This document shows positions 61,115 to 64,000 of a DNA stretch of 64,000 nt, one piece after another; within the stretch, counting starts at the first letter, position 1, and the number at the start of each line of letters is the position of its first letter. The notes under the pieces are model-generated. The model saw only the letters and a list, made by a program, of their open reading frames with translations, was not told the DNA's origin and made no database searches. The position numbers and the translations under genes are program-made. Source of the DNA: Dimorphilus gyrociliatus (taxonomy: Eukaryota; Annelida; Polychaeta; Dinophilidae); contig CAJFCJ010000029.1 in NCBI GenBank assembly GCA_904063045.1, positions 1 to 64,000 of the forward strand, in the 5' to 3' direction.

Positions 61115-62317
61115 ATGGCTGCTCTTCCAACATGGAATATTGGAGAAGAAGAAGAAACACCTTCAAAGAGGGAACCTCTAAATGCTGCTGCGGGTTATGG
61201 TAAGGAGAATGTTGTAGAAGAACTACTGAAAGAGGGAAAGCCTATTCAACTCGAGGGACAAACTCGTCAAACTCCTCTACACGAAGCATGTCAAGGAGGT
61301 CATTTACGAGTTTTAGAATTACTTCTTGACCATACTAAAGATTGTGTGAATATAAAAGATAAATGGGAAAGAACTCCTGTTCATACATCCGCATTTCACG
61401 GGGAATTAGAATGTCTGCGTTTATTAAAAGATAAAGGAGCTAATCTGACAGCCTCTGACGTAAACGGCGCTCAAGCATCTCACCTGGCAGCTGAACGAAA
61501 CCACCGCAACATAATTGAATATCTTTACGAACAGGAAGTAATACTCGATAGCGCTGATCATAGCGGGCGTTTGCCATTGCATTACGCCGCAAAGCATGGT
61601 TCATTAAATTGTCTTGTAAGCCTAGTAGAAAGAGATTGTGATCCAACATTGCCGGACAATGACGGAAATTTGCCAATACACATTGCTGCCAGGTACAATC
61701 GATTGGATTGTTTAAGATTTCTACTTGAAACCGGAAATCGTTTAGAGTCTGTTACCCCTGGATCATCTAAACGAAGAACCTCGCTGCACGTTTCATCTTT
61801 ATGCGGGTCGGAGAAAGTTGTTCATTGGTTGTGTGAAAAGGGAGCAAATGTTCACGCCCGAGATATTAATGGGGATACACCGTGCCACTTAGCCGCTCAA
61901 TATGGTAGAGCTCAATGCTTTAATTGTTTAATAAATCATGGAGCGTCTGTTTCTATAAAAAATTATAAGGATGAGACACCCCTTGACGTAGCCAAACGAT
62001 CAGGTCACCCACTATTAATTGCCAAAGCCATCGATAATAACGTTACTTGTTCTACTTGTTACTCAAATTGCCGCCTAGCCGAATGGGAACGTAAGCATCC
62101 TCTCCCAGAAGTGCATAAGAAAATTAAACAAGCAATTAAAAAAGAAGGCCTATTTGATATTCCGGTGAGAAGTGCACATGCCGAACCAAAATCCCGTTTT
62201 TATGGTAAATTTGAAGAAAATTTATTAAAAAAACGCTCGCCAAGACGTGATTTGACAGCTCAATTTTTAGGAGAACATTTACCAACTTATAGACCTCAGT
62301 CTAGTCAAAACTTCTAA
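61115..62317 (+). CDS. Ankyrin-repeat protein, intronless
   Basis: A 400-aa single-exon frame. Eight or so ankyrin repeats run from about residue 20 to 300. Clear T-P-L-H or equivalent turns: QTPLHEACQGGHL, RTPVHTSAFHGEL, QASHLAAERNH, RLPLHYAAKHGSL, NLPIHIAARYNRL, RTSLHVSSLCGSE, DTPCHLAAQYGRA, ETPLDVAKRSGHP. A C-terminal non-ankyrin region of about 100 residues begins with three cysteines (TCSTCYSNC) and a charged helix (RLAEWERKHPLPEVHKKIKQ). Ankyrin repeats mediate protein binding. No kinase, SOCS-box or channel domain is seen. Being intronless among intron-rich genes suggests retroposition or intron loss. The start ATG at 61115 precedes an acidic segment. The stop is 62 nt from the stop of the convergent tetraspanin. 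Confidence 0.9.
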   Translation: MAALPTWNIGEEEETPSKREPLNAAAGYGKENVVEELLKEGKPIQLEGQTRQTPLHEACQGGHLRVLELLLDHTKDCVNIKDKWERTPVHTSAFHGELECLRLLKDKGANLTASDVNGAQASHLAAERNHRNIIEYLYEQEVILDSADHSGRLPLHYAAKHGSLNCLVSLVERDCDPTLPDNDGNLPIHIAARYNRLDCLRFLLETGNRLESVTPGSSKRRTSLHVSSLCGSEKVVHWLCEKGANVHARDINGDTPCHLAAQYGRAQCFNCLINHGASVSIKNYKDETPLDVAKRSGHPLLIAKAIDNNVTCSTCYSNCRLAEWERKHPLPEVHKKIKQAIKKEGLFDIPVRSAHAEPKSRFYGKFEENLLKKRSPRRDLTAQFLGEHLPTYRPQSSQNF

Positions 62318-62379
62318 CAAAACGTCTTTAAAAAAATACAGTTAAAAAATATTCTAAAAAAAATCATTTACGGAGAACA

Positions 62380-62573
62380 TTAATGTTTGACCATTTCTTG
62401 TTTTCGTCGAAGATTACGAATTAGGCAGCAGGAGAGAAGAACGCCAGTAGCAATTAATATGCAAAACGTTATTCCCAAGCCAATCATAATGCTTGTGTGC
62501 TCTTGAATAAATTCCTTTCCTTTATCGTAACACCCCTACATAAAACCATAAATTAACATTTTCCAATTATATA

Positions 62574-62609
<36 letters not shown>

Positions 62610-63997
62610 CAACTCCTTACATCGTAGTATAAAGCTCTGTTTAAAGCACCTTCGTGTTGTCCTGGTGGTCCAATATTCCAAGTCATGCAAACCCTCTCGT
62701 TAACAGCTCTATAGTATTCGTCTCTTACGCAACATGATGAAGGTACATAAGGATTTTGTCCCTCTATATTTTATAACGTTTAAAAATATATTTAAAAGCA
62801 CATTATACCAATATTAAATTATGTAATAGCATTAATAAAATTGCATGCATCTTATTATATCATCAACATATTTCTTATAATATTAATGCTATTATTAATG
62901 AATGATTAAGAATAAGAATCAAATAACATATAGAATCATACCGTGCGAAAACTCTTTTTCAGCAATTGACTTTTTACCAAAGTCTTTAAACCATTTTGAT
63001 TCTCTATAAATGAACCAGCTTTTCGAATTAACGGAACAACAACGAAGCTGAAAAGCGAATTTTTAAAGCTAATCATAAGCGTTTATTAGAATCATACAAG
63101 TTAAAAATCGTAGATATTTGTTTGTATAAAAAATCGATTTGATTGATTATATGGGGAATTTATTTGGTGATGCTACCTGGATTCATATCCAATGCAACTC
63201 TCTCGTACCACAGAGAATTTTGATAGTGACTCCAACTTTTGGGATATATAGAGCAGCATCTTAGCTGTTTTATCATTATAATTATAATTAATGGAAAGGA
63301 ATTGGAATATTACTTAAAAATGTATATCCGAACGATCAATCAAGTTTCATTCGTAAGTTACGTAAATAATAACATTACAGTTTTACAAGAAATAATATTT
63401 AATTCAGTTAGAGTATTGCAAAATACATTACCTTTTCCTGTGCTTTATCCCAAGCCCTTGTCACATCCCTATTGAATTCCTCGTGAAGGTCAACTCCATA
63501 CTGGTCTCTTAAAGTATCTTCCATTATACTTTTGACTTTATTTCCGATTTGAGTACGGAAGACACCAGCCAAAAGTCCTCCAAGAAAGAATCCAACAGCA
63601 ATTACAATCAGACATATACTATAGCTAAAGATTAAGCATTTGTTCTCCATCATGCTTCCAGTGCAACCAAGTAAAGAGATGATAAAAGTTATACATCCTG
63701 TAACTAAAAGAATGTAAGCAGCCACCTCAAACAGAGAACTTCCAATAATATGAGTTAAGTAGTTTCTATCGATAATCAACCATAATCCAACTCCTATAAG
63801 GGTTGCTCCCATACACTATCATGAAGATGAACATTTATTAATAATCTTATTACTAATAATAATAATATAGAGATATCTATTATTTTAATAAATTCGAAAA
63901 AAGACCGAATAGTGATATTTACCCATGCCAGCGACGAAAATATAAATAAAAGATATTTATAAAAACTTATACGCTCATTCGTTTTAGACGGCAACAT
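62380..63997 (-). CDS. Tetraspanin with two alternative large-loop exons
   Basis: Four-TM membrane organiser, complete in the window. Exons on the minus strand: 63997-63923, 63815-63432, then either 63264-63177 (A) or 63047-62942 (B), then 62763-62621 and 62535-62380. Predicted 281 aa (A) or 287 aa (B). TM1 spans exons 1-2 (YKYLLFIFSSLAW, then GVGLWLII). TM2 and TM3 lie in exon 2, TM4 in the last exon (IMIGLGITFCILIATGVLLS). Large-loop cysteines: LRCCS at the start of exon A or B, PSSCC, VC and the GC before TM4. The AWDKAQEKLRCC context is close to the CD151-like group. Exons A and B both start in phase 0 and end in phase 1, so including both shifts the frame and meets an early stop. A (TA)n tract lies in intron 62536-62620. 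Confidence 0.93.
62575..62608. repeat. (TA)n microsatellite in the last tetraspanin intron
   Basis: Uninterrupted TA dinucleotide run. Confidence 0.95.
62942..63047 (-). other. Tetraspanin alternative exon B
   Basis: 106 nt, flanked by a pyrimidine-rich acceptor and a GT donor. Encodes LRCCSVNSKSWFIYRESKW and on to FSH. Paralogous to exon A upstream (same start LRCCS..SKSW, same phases 0 and 1). Confidence 0.75.
63177..63264 (-). other. Tetraspanin alternative exon A
   Basis: 88 nt, acceptor CAG and donor GTAGCA. Encodes LRCCSIYPKSWSHYQNSLW and on to DMNP. Six codons shorter than exon B. Confidence 0.75.
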
Positions 63998-64000
63998 CTT

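Noticed and set aside
1-64000. tRNA, rRNA, CRISPR or transposase genes
   Set aside because: I looked on both strands and saw no supported example. Weak or degenerate copies could be missed by eye.

Overview
The window is animal nuclear DNA: AT-rich, with GT-AG introns mostly 50-120 nt long and tightly packed genes. The families present (galactokinase, CRIP, NCOA4, SNAP29, an MBOAT7-type acyltransferase, tetraspanin, a large cadherin, a death-domain protein) point to a bilaterian invertebrate. A compact spiralian such as an annelid is my guess, but the sequence does not prove it. Exon structures were worked out by hand from splice signals, reading frame and family similarity. Where exon lengths are quoted, the phases close.

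Layout. 1-785 (-): 5' part of an MBOAT7-like acyltransferase, cut by the left edge. 1962-3103 (+): DUF4515-type coiled-coil protein. 3294-4292 (-): armadillo-like helical protein. 5063-6473 (-): CRIP-type LIM protein. 6935-8912 (+): galactokinase. 9147-10940 (-): NCOA4-like ferritin receptor. 11434-12686 (+): protein with a weak EF-hand-like part and a death domain. 12889-13350 (-): 3' part of an unrecognised gene. 13984-14960 (+): SNAP29. 14961-18523: noncoding, the upstream region of the cadherin gene. 18524-55388 (+): one giant cadherin gene, with a small antisense membrane-protein ORF nested in one of its introns (53976-54284). 56050-56496 (+): small protein with a p21-type PIP degron. 57243-58740 and 59505-60809 (+): tandem duplicate SDR genes. 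61115-62317 (+): intronless ankyrin-repeat gene. 62380-63997 (-): tetraspanin with two alternative exons.

The outstanding object is the cadherin gene. I resolve 93 exons summing to 28,479 nt, exactly divisible by three, giving a predicted 9,492-residue type I membrane protein with about 85 extracellular cadherin (EC) repeats. EC1-8 and the last two ECs carry classical cadherin motifs. About 74 repeats between them have lost the DxNDN linker and LDRE motifs and use an R-N-x-N-x-P linker instead. In that array nearly all introns are phase 0 and recur at the same two places in the repeat, as expected from tandem duplication of a two-exon module. The C-terminus has a furin-like site, a membrane-adjacent region, one transmembrane helix, and a cytoplasmic tail with a 36-nt tandem repeat, an NPxY motif and a possible PDZ ligand.

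The second notable system is the tetraspanin. Two tandem exons each encode the start of its large-loop cysteine region, and their phases forbid joining both in one mRNA. Other genes are unlinked housekeeping or cell-biology functions. There are divergent pairs (CRIP/galactokinase, NCOA4/death-domain gene) and convergent pairs with very close 3' ends, one sharing a palindromic poly(A) signal.
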